From the NCBI RefSeq assembly GCF_001458255.1, contig NZ_CYSB01000047.1, positions 27,679 to 91,678 of the forward strand: 64,000 nucleotides of DNA, in the 5' to 3' direction. The notes under the pieces are model-generated. The model had not been told where the DNA came from and searched no databases. It worked only from the letters and a program-made list of their open reading frames with translations. The position numbers and the translations under genes are program-made. Of the stretch, positions 25,562-35,315 are shown one piece after another; position 1 is the stretch's first letter; every line of letters begins with the position of its first letter. Origin of the DNA: Thalassovita autumnalis (GTDB taxonomy: Bacteria; Pseudomonadota; Alphaproteobacteria; Rhodobacterales; Rhodobacteraceae).

Positions 25562-27377
25562 CACTCATACCCCCCAAACAACCGCAGTCAATCGGGCCAC
25601 CGTGATTGCCGATCTGCGCGCTGAACTGGCGCGTCAGGGGCTGGATGCCTTTCTGCTGCCGCGGTTTGATGCCTATCAGGGTGAATATATCGCCCCCCAT
25701 GATGAGCGCTTGGCCCATGTGACCGGGTTCACCGGATCAGCGGGCATGGCCATCGTCACCCGCGATATCGTCGCGGTTTTTGTGGATGGCCGCTACACGG
25801 TGCAGCTGGGCAACCAATCGCCCGGGCCGCTGTTTTCGCATCACCATATCTTTGATGAACCGCCCGAGGACTGGCTGGCGCGCCATGCGGGGGAGGGTTG
25901 GATTATCGGCTTTGATCCGATGCATTATCCGCCCGCCTGGTTTGATCGTTTCGCGGGGGGCGCCCGTCTGGCCGGGGCGCGGTTGCAGGCCGTGGCGCAG
26001 AACCCGGTGGATCAGATCTGGGCCGATCAGCCTGCGCCGCCGATGGGGCGGGTGACCGAGATGCCGCTGCAGTATGCGGGCAAATCAACCTTGGACAAAT
26101 GCAGCGATCTGACCGGCGCGATGGCGGCTGAGGATCTGGCGCTGCATGTGGAAACCCAGCCTGACAACATTGCCTGGTTCCTGAATGTGCGGGGCGATGA
26201 TGTGGCGTTTAACCCAATGCCGCAAAGCTTCATGCTGATCGGCGCTGATGGGGCCATTCACTGGTTTGTGGCGGCGGCGAAATTGGCGGGTGAGGTGGCG
26301 TTCAACCTGCCGGACAGTGTGCGGGTGCATCCCCCTGAAGCGTTTCTGCCCACCCTGTCTGACATGGTCAGCGCCGGGCAGGGGGTGTCGATCGATCCGG
26401 ATTTCTCACCCGTTGCGGTGCGTTTGGCGCTGGAGGAGATCGGCGCGCGCATTGTCGAACGGCGTTCCGCCCTGACCCTGACGAAAGCGCAGAAAAACCA
26501 GACCGAGCTGGAAGGCCTGCGCGCCTGCCACATTGAAGATGGTGTGGCCTGGGTGGAGTTTTCAGCCTGGCTGGCGGCAGAGGTTCCGGCGCGCGCGGCG
26601 GCGGGCAACCCGCTGCATGAACGGGAGGCGGAACAGAAGATGCTGGCGCTGCGGCAGGCGCGGGCGGGGTTCATCAGCGAGTCGTTCAATTCGATCTCAG
26701 CCGCATGGGGCAATGCCGCCATGTGCCACTACGCCACCACCGAAGAGATGAGCGCGCCGATCCTGCCGGAAAACCCCTATCTGCTGGACAGCGGCGGCCA
26801 GTATGACACCGGCACCACGGATGCCACACGGTCGTTCAGTTTTGGCCAGCCCCGGCCCGAAGGCTATGACGTGGCCTATACGGCGGTGTTCAAAGCTTTC
26901 TATGCGCTGTCGACCTTGCGTTTCCCGCGGGGCACCCAGGGCCATCATATCGATGCGATCTGCCGCCGGCCTTTGTGGGATCTGGGGCTGGATTATGACC
27001 ACGGCACCGGCCACGGGATCGGTCATCGCCTGTCGGTGCATGAACATCCGCAGCGTATTGGCAAACCCTACAACCCGGTTGATCTGGTGCCGGGCATGGT
27101 GATGTCGATTGAGCCGGGCCATTACGTGGCAGACCATTACGGCATTCGCATTGAAAACCTCTATGCGATTGTTGAGGCGGCTGATGGGTTCCTTGAGTTT
27201 CAGAACATGACCTATGCGCCGATCCAGACCGATATGCTGATCACCGCGCATCTGAGTGAGGAAGAGCTGAGCTGGCTCAACGCCTATCACGCGGAGGTTC
27301 TGCGCAGGCTTTCACCCTTGCTGAGCGATCAGGCGCGGGCCTGGGCTGAGGTGGCGATGGCACCGGTCAGCCGGTAA
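25554..27377 (+). CDS. Xaa-Pro aminopeptidase (M24B, APP1-like long form)
   Basis: Cytoplasmic metallo-aminopeptidase P of 607 residues that frees the residue before proline. Three-part long form: two creatinase-like N domains (about 1-320) and the pita-bread catalytic domain (about 320-607). The dinuclear metal ligands are visible in order: two Asp in LDSGGQYDTGTTDATRS, His in GTGHGIGHRLSVHE, Glu in SIEPGHY and Glu in GIRIENLYA. ATG 25554 overlaps the importer ATPase. In this operon it would open imported X-Pro or X-Hyp peptides and pass hydroxyproline to the upstream enzymes. ATG 25533 is an alternative start. Confidence 0.9.
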   Translation: MPDTHTPQTTAVNRATVIADLRAELARQGLDAFLLPRFDAYQGEYIAPHDERLAHVTGFTGSAGMAIVTRDIVAVFVDGRYTVQLGNQSPGPLFSHHHIFDEPPEDWLARHAGEGWIIGFDPMHYPPAWFDRFAGGARLAGARLQAVAQNPVDQIWADQPAPPMGRVTEMPLQYAGKSTLDKCSDLTGAMAAEDLALHVETQPDNIAWFLNVRGDDVAFNPMPQSFMLIGADGAIHWFVAAAKLAGEVAFNLPDSVRVHPPEAFLPTLSDMVSAGQGVSIDPDFSPVAVRLALEEIGARIVERRSALTLTKAQKNQTELEGLRACHIEDGVAWVEFSAWLAAEVPARAAAGNPLHEREAEQKMLALRQARAGFISESFNSISAAWGNAAMCHYATTEEMSAPILPENPYLLDSGGQYDTGTTDATRSFSFGQPRPEGYDVAYTAVFKAFYALSTLRFPRGTQGHHIDAICRRPLWDLGLDYDHGTGHGIGHRLSVHEHPQRIGKPYNPVDLVPGMVMSIEPGHYVADHYGIRIENLYAIVEAADGFLEFQNMTYAPIQTDMLITAHLSEEELSWLNAYHAEVLRRLSPLLSDQARAWAEVAMAPVSR

Positions 27378-27426
27378 CCAGAGGCCCCGTCCGGTCTGGG
27401 CGGGGTGTGATCTTGGCAAAGGGGCA

Positions 27427-27951
27427 TCAAAGCGCCGCGATCTGTTTTTCCACTGTGGTGAGGGTCTCGGCCGCGGTGCAGCGCAGGGTGACACTGCGGC
27501 CTTGCCAGAACTCGACCGCGATGCCCAGATCAGGGCAGAGGATCACCAAACCGCCGGGGCCGCCGGGCTGGATGGTGATGCCATCCGCCGCCTCCAGCCA
27601 CAGCAGCGGGGGCAGGTTTGGCCATGTGACCGGCTGCCAGAAAGGGGGCCCATCCGTGCCGCCGCGCAGATCTGTGGTGGGAAATCTTGCGGCGTCAAAG
27701 GCCTGTAGCCAGGCCTGCTGATCGCCGCCGATCACAGGGAACAGCGCCAGCAGTTCCGTGCTGCCACGACAGGCCAAGGTCAGCAGGGTCAGCATCCGGT
27801 CATGGGCACTGAGGAAATGCTGCAAGGGTTTGGCGTGCCGGTCGCTGCCTTGGTCCAGATCCAGCGTCAGGCTGTGCGGCAGGGCGGTGGCCAGATCACG
27901 GTAATTGGTGACGCCAAAGGCGTTTTGCAGATGATCTGACAAGCTGACCAT
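27427..27951 (-). CDS. Hypothetical protein, 174 residues
   Basis: Not recognised. An acidic-to-neutral soluble protein without signal peptide or membrane segment; tryptophan-rich middle (FWQPVTWPNLPPLLWLEAADG) and a C-terminal beta-rich part. The minus-strand frame is preferred over the overlapping plus-strand frames because its composition is protein-like and it continues the direction of the sensor kinase gene 53 bases upstream, with which it may be co-transcribed. Possible ribosome site AGGAAA is somewhat far from ATG 27951. Confidence 0.55.
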   Translation of the reverse strand: MVSLSDHLQNAFGVTNYRDLATALPHSLTLDLDQGSDRHAKPLQHFLSAHDRMLTLLTLACRGSTELLALFPVIGGDQQAWLQAFDAARFPTTDLRGGTDGPPFWQPVTWPNLPPLLWLEAADGITIQPGGPGGLVILCPDLGIAVEFWQGRSVTLRCTAAETLTTVEKQIAAL

Positions 27952-28004
27952 GGGGGACCCTGTTTCCTAGCGTTCGCCGCAGAGTGTCACAGGCTGCGGG
28001 CAAG

Positions 28005-31000
28005 TCAACCGCGCTGTGCCACCATTTCACGGAACTGGGCTAGCTGTGTTTCCAGTGCCTTGGCCCGGGCAATCATTTCATCAGTCAGCTGCGCCTCAGC
28101 CGCGACATCGCGGATGAAGTTCACCGATTTCACCACATCGCGCCAACGTGGATTGGCGGGCAGCGTGTCCACCAGCAGGTATTTGTCCAGCGTGCGTGTC
28201 TGCAGTGAGGTCTTATCCAGATTGACCCGCCAGATGCCGGAGGTTTCGGCAAATTCGATTTTGCCCTTGCCGGTCAGATCGCTCCAGAGGGTGAGGGTGC
28301 CGGACATCAGATCGACAATGCATTGGCGGTAGGCATCATTGCTGGGGGCGGGGGTGGCCTCAGCCCCGGCGGGCGCGATGAGTGAGGGCAGCGAACTGTC
28401 CACCACATCGCGCAGTGAATGCACAAAGGCGCCGGGGCGTTTGCCCGCAGGCGACAGCAGGATCGCCTTACCGCCGCCCGCTTCGGGCATCATCGCAAAG
28501 ACCGAGGCACCGATGGTCTGATCGCCCAGGCTCAGGCTGATCTGTTCCGGGTCATCATCGGCCTCCACCGCCGAAAGCTGCAGATGCGCCTGTGGTGGCA
28601 GCAGATCGGACAGCAGGCTCTGATTCACCTGAATAGATCGATCCAGCAACTGTTCGGCCTGCGCATTCACATAGGTGACCACATCGCGGGCGTTCACGCA
28701 GATCAGCCCATCGTCGAGGGTATCGAGCAGCTGCGTCATCCGCCGCTGGCTGAGGCGCAGGGCATCCTCAATCTGGACGCGGCGCTCAATCTCCTCGCGC
28801 AGTTCCAGGTTCTCCTCGCTGCTGCGATGGGCGCGTGAGGCTTGCAGCAGGGTGCGAATGCGCGACAGCAGTTCATCCTTCACAAAGGGTTTCACCACAT
28901 AGTCGTTTGCCCCGGCTTCAAAGCCCGCGATCATATCCGACGACCGGCCGCGCGCCGTCAGCAGGATGATCGGCAGCTCATGCAGACCATAGCGGCGGCG
29001 CAGCTGTTGCGTGACCTCCAGCCCGTTGATCCCCGGCATCATCACATCCAGCACAATCAGGTCCGGTTTGGCGGTGGCGACCGAGCGCAGCGCCTCTGCC
29101 CCGCCAGCGGATTTGATGACCTGATAGCCCTGTGGCAGCAGTACGTTTTGCAGTACCTGCAGGTTGATCGGTTCATCATCCACGGTCAGGATCACCGGTG
29201 CATCCTCGACCAGCCCACTTTGTTCCGCACGGGCGGGCAGTGGGGTGTGTTGCGGTGTCGGCAGGGTTTGGGGGGCAAATTCATCCGGGGCCTGCGGCGC
29301 GGGCGCATCGCTGACCGGCAGGTGTACCTCAAAGGTGGAGCCGTGCCCCAGTTTTGAGGTGACCTCAATCCGGCCTTCCATCAGCACCGCCAGATTGCGC
29401 GCGATGGTCAGGCCCAGACCGGTGCTTTTGGGGCCTTGGGTGCCGGGAGTGAGCTGTTCCAGCGGGTGAAAGATCAGATCAATCGACTCGGCCGCGATGC
29501 CCGGGCCCTGATCGGTCACGGCGACCACAATGTCATCACCGTCCTGCCGGGCCGCAATGGTGATGTCACCGCCGCCGCCGTATTTGGCGGCGTTGGAAAT
29601 CAGGTTGAACAGGATCTGTTCATAACGCACCGGATCGGCCCAGACGGCGGGCAGATCTTCGGGCAGGTCCAATATGACCTCCAACGGTTTTTCCAAGGAT
29701 CCGCTGGCCATCATCGGTTCCACCAATTGCGCGACATTGCGCAGGGAATGACCCACATTCACCGGCTGCAGGTCCAGCCGCATCCGGCCTTCGCGAATGC
29801 GGTAAATGTCTAGGAGGTCATCCACCAGTCGCGACAACCGCCGGGCCGAGGAGGTGATGAGCCGCAGCTGGCTTTTCTGGCCCGGCTTCATCTCGCCCAT
29901 GGCGCCGGCCTCCAGCGTTTCCAGAATGCCGATGATGCCGTTCAATGGCGTGCGCAGCTCATGGCTGGTGTTGGCCAGAAAACGGTCCTTGATCCGGTCG
30001 GCCTCCTCCAGCTTGGCGTTTTTCTCTTCGATCTGGCGCAGGTTCTGTTGCAGCGCATCATTTTTGTCGCGGATCAGGTCCAGCTGATCGCGCAGGCCTT
30101 TGCGCATCGAAGACACGGCCGAGGACAGCTGGGCATATTCCACCGGGCTGTCATATTCCGGCAGGTTTTCGTTCAGGTTGCCGTCGGCCACCGCGCTTGC
30201 GGCCTCGGCCAGGCGACGGATCGGGCGGGTCAGCGATTTGGAAAAGAAGAACAGGAGCAGGGACAGCGCGGCCAACGTGCTGGCGCCGATGATGGTCAAT
30301 GCGGTGCTGAGGCGGCGTGAGTTGAAAAACGCATCTTCCATGCTGGCCTCCGCCACCACCAGCCAGGGCGGATCGGGGTGATGCAGCTGACCCCAGGCGC
30401 TGAGCGTTGGGCTGCCCATCAGCCCGGCCTCCAGAATGGCGACGGCGGCGGGGTTTGTCAGCTCCGCCGGCAGGGGCAGGGCGCGGCCAAATTGATCGCG
30501 GATCGCGGCGTCAGAACTGGCAATCACCGCACCGCCTTCGCTGAGCACGGTGAGCGGCGTTTCACTGCGGGCCAGCAATGTCTGGATGCCACTAGTAGGC
30601 ATACGCAGGATCAGCGCGCCGCGTTTGCGCGAATGCAACCGCACCGGCACCGCGACATAGCCGGCAAAGGTTTCAGTCACCGCATCAAGGGAGAAGTCCT
30701 GAATGATCGGTTCAATCCCCGCCTCCCGGCTGAGCGCATCATGGGCGCGTTCCAGCCCGGCGGCGCTGCCGTCAAGAAACCGGCCCAGATAGGCATCGGG
30801 GGCAGAGGCATAGACAACCTGCCCGTAGCGATCGACAAGATAGAGGTTGTCAAACGGGCTGTCGGCCAGAAAGCTGAGGAAACCGGCGTGAAAGCGGCGA
30901 TAGACGTTGGCATATTCCAGCGCCTCACGCAGCAGCCGGTCCCCGGCACCGATGCCATCAGGTTGACCCCCGGCGCGGCCAACCTCAAAAATATCGCGCA

Positions 31001-31307
31001 GCAGGGCGCCACCTGCCCGTTCGCCGCCGGGCAGCTGCCGGATCGCGTAGCTGAAGCCGTAGAAGTCGCCGACCGAGTAGCGGACGTTTGAACTGAGCGC
31101 CAGATCCTCGGCCTGTTTGCGGGCATGGGTCAGGTATTGGCTGATCTCAGAACTTTTGGCGTTGCGGGCAAATCCAACCTTCTGAAAGGTTTCCGAGGTG
31201 ATGGTCTGATTGACCAGCGCATAAAAGACCCAGCCGCCCAACGTCAGCGGCAGGACGGATGCCACCAGAAAGGTCACCAGGAGGCGGGCGCGAATTCCAT
31301 TGAGCAA
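28005..31307 (-). CDS. chiS: ChiS-like membrane hybrid sensor kinase with C-terminal DNA-binding domain
   Basis: About 1100 residues: membrane segment near 10-32, a periplasmic sensor region to about 330, second membrane segment, HAMP (SLTRPIRRLAEAA), kinase domain with His449 in NTSHELRTPLNG, ATPase domain (G1/G2 boxes GPGIAAES, STGLGLTI), receiver with Asp754 in VLDVMMPG and Lys in VVKPF, a PAS-like piece, then a C-terminal block (SGIWRVNLD, TRTLDKYL, NPRWRDVV) like the DNA-binding domain of Vibrio ChiS. Size, domain order and phospho-site positions all resemble ChiS, and as in Vibrio the gene adjoins a family-5 binding protein and GH20 cluster. TTG 31307 is chosen because AAAGGA sits eight bases upstream; TTG 31331 is the longest frame. 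Confidence 0.8.
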   Translation of the reverse strand: MLNGIRARLLVTFLVASVLPLTLGGWVFYALVNQTITSETFQKVGFARNAKSSEISQYLTHARKQAEDLALSSNVRYSVGDFYGFSYAIRQLPGGERAGGALLRDIFEVGRAGGQPDGIGAGDRLLREALEYANVYRRFHAGFLSFLADSPFDNLYLVDRYGQVVYASAPDAYLGRFLDGSAAGLERAHDALSREAGIEPIIQDFSLDAVTETFAGYVAVPVRLHSRKRGALILRMPTSGIQTLLARSETPLTVLSEGGAVIASSDAAIRDQFGRALPLPAELTNPAAVAILEAGLMGSPTLSAWGQLHHPDPPWLVVAEASMEDAFFNSRRLSTALTIIGASTLAALSLLLFFFSKSLTRPIRRLAEAASAVADGNLNENLPEYDSPVEYAQLSSAVSSMRKGLRDQLDLIRDKNDALQQNLRQIEEKNAKLEEADRIKDRFLANTSHELRTPLNGIIGILETLEAGAMGEMKPGQKSQLRLITSSARRLSRLVDDLLDIYRIREGRMRLDLQPVNVGHSLRNVAQLVEPMMASGSLEKPLEVILDLPEDLPAVWADPVRYEQILFNLISNAAKYGGGGDITIAARQDGDDIVVAVTDQGPGIAAESIDLIFHPLEQLTPGTQGPKSTGLGLTIARNLAVLMEGRIEVTSKLGHGSTFEVHLPVSDAPAPQAPDEFAPQTLPTPQHTPLPARAEQSGLVEDAPVILTVDDEPINLQVLQNVLLPQGYQVIKSAGGAEALRSVATAKPDLIVLDVMMPGINGLEVTQQLRRRYGLHELPIILLTARGRSSDMIAGFEAGANDYVVKPFVKDELLSRIRTLLQASRAHRSSEENLELREEIERRVQIEDALRLSQRRMTQLLDTLDDGLICVNARDVVTYVNAQAEQLLDRSIQVNQSLLSDLLPPQAHLQLSAVEADDDPEQISLSLGDQTIGASVFAMMPEAGGGKAILLSPAGKRPGAFVHSLRDVVDSSLPSLIAPAGAEATPAPSNDAYRQCIVDLMSGTLTLWSDLTGKGKIEFAETSGIWRVNLDKTSLQTRTLDKYLLVDTLPANPRWRDVVKSVNFIRDVAAEAQLTDEMIARAKALETQLAQFREMVAQRG

Positions 31308-31662
31308 CGCTAGGGTCCTTTTCTGGGCCAAAGGGGCGCCGGGCGGGGCGCGGTGGTTTCGTTATCTTCGGCGATTTGACCGGCCTGGGGCAAGGGGGCG
31401 CGGTGAGCGAGGTGGTTCTAGGGACTTGGCGGTCTGTGATGTAACATGTTGATTTTATTGCAGTCGGCGCGGACCAGCGCGGCAGTTTGACGAAACTTAC
31501 GATATTTCAGGTGTCTTTGCGGCGGCCAGCCCCGTTTGATTAAGCCACCCGCTGCCGGGGGGAGACCGGGCAGGAACGGGGCAAGATTTCGTGTGATTGC
31601 ACGGGTGTTTTCGGGGGCTGCGGAGCGCGGTCTTTGACACTAGGATCCACCGGGAGGATTAA
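31308..31662. promoter_or_regulatory. Divergent control region between the ChiS-like kinase and chitooligosaccharide operon
   Basis: About 350 bases with no gene. It must hold promoters for both directions. An AACATGTT palindrome within TGTAACATGTTGA (31441-31453) is the clearest candidate operator. GGGAGG at 31651-31656 is the ribosome site of the binding-protein gene. No terminator or RNA gene is evident. Confidence 0.45.
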
Positions 31663-33318
31663 ATGAAGAAGACTGTATTTGCCGGGCTGATGACCACGGC
31701 CAGCTTGATGGCAACCGTTTCGGTTGCGGAACAATCGGTTGTCACCGCGCTGCCGGAACAGGTTACGGCGTGGGTGGAAAACTATAACCCCTTCAACCAG
31801 ACCACCGCGCTGCCGTCGGTTCTGCACCTGATGTATGAGCCGCTGATCATCTTTAACGCGATGAACGGTGGTAAGCCGGTGTTCCGTCTGGCCACGGATT
31901 TCCAGTATTCGGATGACCTGAGCAGCATCGACGTGACCCTGCGCGATGGCGTGAAGTGGTCTGATGGCGAAGCTTTTGACGCCGATGATGTGATCGCGAC
32001 CTTTGAACTGGTGATGGGCAACGCCGCGCTGGACAATCAGGGCATGGCCAAGATGTTGTCGGGTGTGGAGAAGCTGGCCGCCAACAAGGTGCGCTTTAAC
32101 CTGAACACCCCATCGAGCCAGGCCATGTTCCAAATCGCCGAAGTGCCGGTGGTGCCGCAGCATGTCTGGGCCGGTGTCGATGATCCGGTGGCCTTCACCA
32201 ACCCGAACCCGGTTGGCTCGGGCGCTTTGACCGCAATCCAGCGGTTCACCCCGCAGGAATATGTGCAGTGCCGCAATGAAAACTACTGGGACGCCGACAG
32301 CCTGAAGGTTGACTGCATGCGCTTCCCGCAGATTTCAAACAACGACCAGGCGCTGGCCGCGGCCGCCAATGGTGAGTTGGACTGGATGGGCTCCTTCCTG
32401 CCGGACATCGAAAACACCTATGTGTCGAAGGATCCGGACAACCACAAATACTGGCTGCCAGGCGGGTCGCTGGTGGCCTTCTACCTGAACCTGGAAAGCC
32501 AGGATGCGGGCAACAAGGAAGCGTTTAACAACGTCAGCTTCCGCCATGCGGTATCGATGGCCTTTGACCGGGATGCGATGGTTGAGATTGCCGGCTACGG
32601 CTACCCGACCATCAACGCCTACCCCTCAGGTCTGGGCGCGTCGTTCCATGCCTGGAACGATGAGATGACCGAAGAGAAGTTTGGCCAGTACACCGCCTAT
32701 GACGTCGACAGCGCCCGGTCGCTGCTGGCCGATGCTGGGTTCAAGGACGTCGATGGTGACGGTTTTGTGGAAACCCCCAGCGGTGCCGCGGTGAACGTGG
32801 ATATCATCGTACCAAACGGCTGGACCGACTGGGTGAACACCGTGCAGATCGCGGTGGAAGGCCTGAACGCGGCCGGCATCAAATCCAACGTGGCCACCCC
32901 GGAAGCGGCGGTCTGGACCGAAAAGCTGATCAACGCGGACTATTCGGTTGCGATCAACGCGATTTCGGTCGGGGCAACGCCTTACACCCAGTATGAGCGC
33001 GGTCTGCATGAGCGCAATCAGGGCAAGACCCGTTTTGGCGCCGCGCGCTATTACAACGCTGATCTGAGTGCCAAGCTGGATGCCTTCACCCAGACCACCG
33101 ATGTGGATGAGCAGATGGCGATCATGGCTGAGGTCCAGCAGATCCTTGGCGCAGAAATGCCGATCGTGCCGGTGTTCAACAACCCGCTCTGGTATCAGTA
33201 CAACACCAAACGCTTCACCGGTTTCTTCAATGCCGACAACCCGGTGGCCAACCCGGTTGTGCATAAGACCAACCCGGCGCGTCTGCTGCACCTCTTGAAC
33301 CTGCGCCCGGCCGGTTAA
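31663..33318 (+). CDS. Chitooligosaccharide-type ABC transporter binding protein (family 5)
   Basis: Periplasmic solute-binding protein of 551 residues, signal peptide MKKTVFAGLMTTASLMATVSVA before EQSVV. Family-5 blocks: VTLRDGVKWSDGEAFDADDVIATFEL and SFRHAVSMAFDRDAMVEIAGYG. Although family 5 is named for peptides, members next to GH20 genes bind chitin oligosaccharides, as the Vibrio CBP does. The gene is divergent from the ChiS-like kinase, in the same arrangement as cbp-chiS. It may therefore be both a transport protein and a periplasmic partner that keeps the sensor inactive until loaded with sugar; that second role is inference. Confidence 0.82.
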   Translation: MKKTVFAGLMTTASLMATVSVAEQSVVTALPEQVTAWVENYNPFNQTTALPSVLHLMYEPLIIFNAMNGGKPVFRLATDFQYSDDLSSIDVTLRDGVKWSDGEAFDADDVIATFELVMGNAALDNQGMAKMLSGVEKLAANKVRFNLNTPSSQAMFQIAEVPVVPQHVWAGVDDPVAFTNPNPVGSGALTAIQRFTPQEYVQCRNENYWDADSLKVDCMRFPQISNNDQALAAAANGELDWMGSFLPDIENTYVSKDPDNHKYWLPGGSLVAFYLNLESQDAGNKEAFNNVSFRHAVSMAFDRDAMVEIAGYGYPTINAYPSGLGASFHAWNDEMTEEKFGQYTAYDVDSARSLLADAGFKDVDGDGFVETPSGAAVNVDIIVPNGWTDWVNTVQIAVEGLNAAGIKSNVATPEAAVWTEKLINADYSVAINAISVGATPYTQYERGLHERNQGKTRFGAARYYNADLSAKLDAFTQTTDVDEQMAIMAEVQQILGAEMPIVPVFNNPLWYQYNTKRFTGFFNADNPVANPVVHKTNPARLLHLLNLRPAG

Positions 33319-33432
33319 GCCTGGGACAACTCCCCTGAGGGTGGCCTGTCTGGCGCATGGGATGGGCCCCCCCCTCTTGCCTCCTCCGTCTGGCGCAACA
33401 CGCGCGCCGGACGTTGAACGATTGGGGTCCTT

Positions 33433-34410
33433 ATGAACTTCCTCTTGAAACGACTGGCGTTTTACCTTGTGGCCTTTCTGGTGGCCGCGACGTTTAACTT
33501 CGTCATCCCGCGGATGATGCCGGGCAACCCCGCTGACATCATGCTGGCCAATGCCAATGCCGCGATGGGGCCTGAGGCCCGCGCCGCGCTGATGGCCATC
33601 TTCGGCTTCACCGAAGGCCCGCTATACCTGCAATACATCGACTACCTGAAAAGCATCTTCACCTGGGATTTCGGCACTTCGGTCAAGTTCTATCCGGTGC
33701 CTGTCACCGACATGCTAATGCAGGCGCTGCCCTGGACCCTGTTCCTGACCGGAGGGGCGCTTTTGGTGTCTTTTTCCATCGGTACGCTTCTGGGGATCCT
33801 CGCCGCATGGCGCCGGGGCACAACGATTGACGTGATCGCCTCGCCCACCGCGCTGGCGCTGCAGTCGATCCCTTCGGTGGTGGTGGCGCTGGCGGGGCTT
33901 TATTTCTTTGGCATCGCCAACAAGGTTTTCCCGACGGCCTATGCCTTTGACCCCGCGCTGGATCCTGAGTGGTCGCTGGCCTTTGTGGGATCCGTTCTGA
34001 CACATGGCTTCCTGCCGATCATTACCCTCTCGGTCGTGTTGGTGGGCGGCTATCTGGTGACCATGCGCAACAATATGATTGGCCAGCTGGGCGAAGACTA
34101 TATCGCCATGGCTGAGGCCAAGGGCCTGTCGGACGCCCGCGTGCGTTACACCTATGCCGCCCGCAACGCGCTGTTGCCGTCGGTGACCGCGCTGGCGTTG
34201 AGCTTTGGCGCGTTGTTTGGCGGTTCGCTGGTGACGGAGGTGGTGTTTAACTACCCCGGTGTTGGCAACCTCCTTTACCTTGGGATCGTGGGGCGGGATT
34301 TCCCGCTGATCCAGGGCCAGCTGCTGATCATGACGCTGGCCATGCTGACCGCCAATTTCCTGGTCGATCTGGCCTATGTCTTCCTTGATCCGCGACTGAA
34401 GAGGGCCTGA
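33433..34410 (+). CDS. Oligosaccharide ABC transporter permease 1 (DppB type)
   Basis: Inner-membrane permease of 325 residues, six predicted segments; N-terminal block LKRLAFYLVAFLVAATFNFVIPRMMPGNP and EAA region GEDYIAMAEAKGLSDARVRYTYAARNALLPS. It differs from the classical DppB proteins in the FNFVIPRMMPG form, which is common in permeases of the chitobiose/cellobiose branch. Shares one base region with the next permease (stop/start TGATG at 34408-34412). Confidence 0.87.
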   Translation: MNFLLKRLAFYLVAFLVAATFNFVIPRMMPGNPADIMLANANAAMGPEARAALMAIFGFTEGPLYLQYIDYLKSIFTWDFGTSVKFYPVPVTDMLMQALPWTLFLTGGALLVSFSIGTLLGILAAWRRGTTIDVIASPTALALQSIPSVVVALAGLYFFGIANKVFPTAYAFDPALDPEWSLAFVGSVLTHGFLPIITLSVVLVGGYLVTMRNNMIGQLGEDYIAMAEAKGLSDARVRYTYAARNALLPSVTALALSFGALFGGSLVTEVVFNYPGVGNLLYLGIVGRDFPLIQGQLLIMTLAMLTANFLVDLAYVFLDPRLKRA

Positions 34411-35315
34411 TGACAAGCGTTTTGAAAACCTTCCTGCGCAATCGCAAAGCGGCCATCGGTCTGGCCATTGTCATAGCCTATGTGATTGTCGCCATCGCCG
34501 CGCCGTTGATTGCGCATTACGAACCGCTGGCCCGGGTGGGGCGGCCGCATCAGGCGCCTTCGGCCGATCACTGGCTGGGCACCACCCGGATGGGGCGCGA
34601 TGTGTTCAGCCAGCTGATCTATGGCACCCGCAATTCGCTGATGGTTGGGGTTCTGGCCGGGTTCATCGTGACCGCCATTGGCACCACCATCGGCATCACT
34701 GCCGCCTATTTCGGTGGGCTGATTGACGATGTGCTGAACTTCCTGACCAACGTTGTTTTGGTGCTGCCGCAGCTGCCGCTGCTGCTGGTTTTGGCGGCCT
34801 TCCTTGGCCAGGTTTCGCCGCTGGCGATTGCGCTGATCATCGGGTTGACCTCCTGGGCCTGGGGCGCGCGGGTCACGCGGGCGCAAGCGCTGTCCCTGAA
34901 AACCCGCGATTATATTCAGGCGGCTGAGATGATCGGGGAGCCAAGCTGGCGCATGATCCTGGTAGAGATGCTGCCAAACCTGTTGTCGATCATCGGTTTC
35001 AACTTCATCGGCTCAGTGATCTTCACCATCATCACCCAGGCCACGCTGGAGTTTCTGGGCCTTGGCAGCCCGCTGACCCTCAGCTGGGGCACCATGCTTT
35101 ACAACGCGCAGAACGCCTCGGCGATCATTGTTGGCGCCTGGTGGGAGGTGCTGGCCCCCTGCGCTGCGATCGTGCTGATCGGGGTTGGGCTGTCGCTGAT
35201 GAACTTCGGTGTGGATGAGATTGCCAACCCCCGCATGCGCTCGCTGGGGCAGGTGGCCAAGGCACTGCGGCTGGAACGCCGCCTCAGCCGTCAACGGATG
35301 CAGGAGGCCAAGTAA
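34410..35315 (+). CDS. Oligosaccharide ABC transporter permease 2 (DppC type)
   Basis: Partner permease of 301 residues: LRNRKAAIGLAIVIAYVIVAIAAPLIA as first segment, LGTTRMGRDVFSQLIYGTRNSL (DppC motif) and EAA region LKTRDYIQAAEMIGEPSWRMILVEMLPN. It overlaps the following ATPase gene at TAATG (35313-35317), so translation is coupled through the whole operon. Confidence 0.87.
   Translation: MTSVLKTFLRNRKAAIGLAIVIAYVIVAIAAPLIAHYEPLARVGRPHQAPSADHWLGTTRMGRDVFSQLIYGTRNSLMVGVLAGFIVTAIGTTIGITAAYFGGLIDDVLNFLTNVVLVLPQLPLLLVLAAFLGQVSPLAIALIIGLTSWAWGARVTRAQALSLKTRDYIQAAEMIGEPSWRMILVEMLPNLLSIIGFNFIGSVIFTIITQATLEFLGLGSPLTLSWGTMLYNAQNASAIIVGAWWEVLAPCAAIVLIGVGLSLMNFGVDEIANPRMRSLGQVAKALRLERRLSRQRMQEAK

Noticed and set aside
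31634..31639. TTGACA as a -35 box for the chitooligosaccharide operon
   Set aside because: A -10 box at normal spacing would fall on the ribosome site and start codon at 31663.
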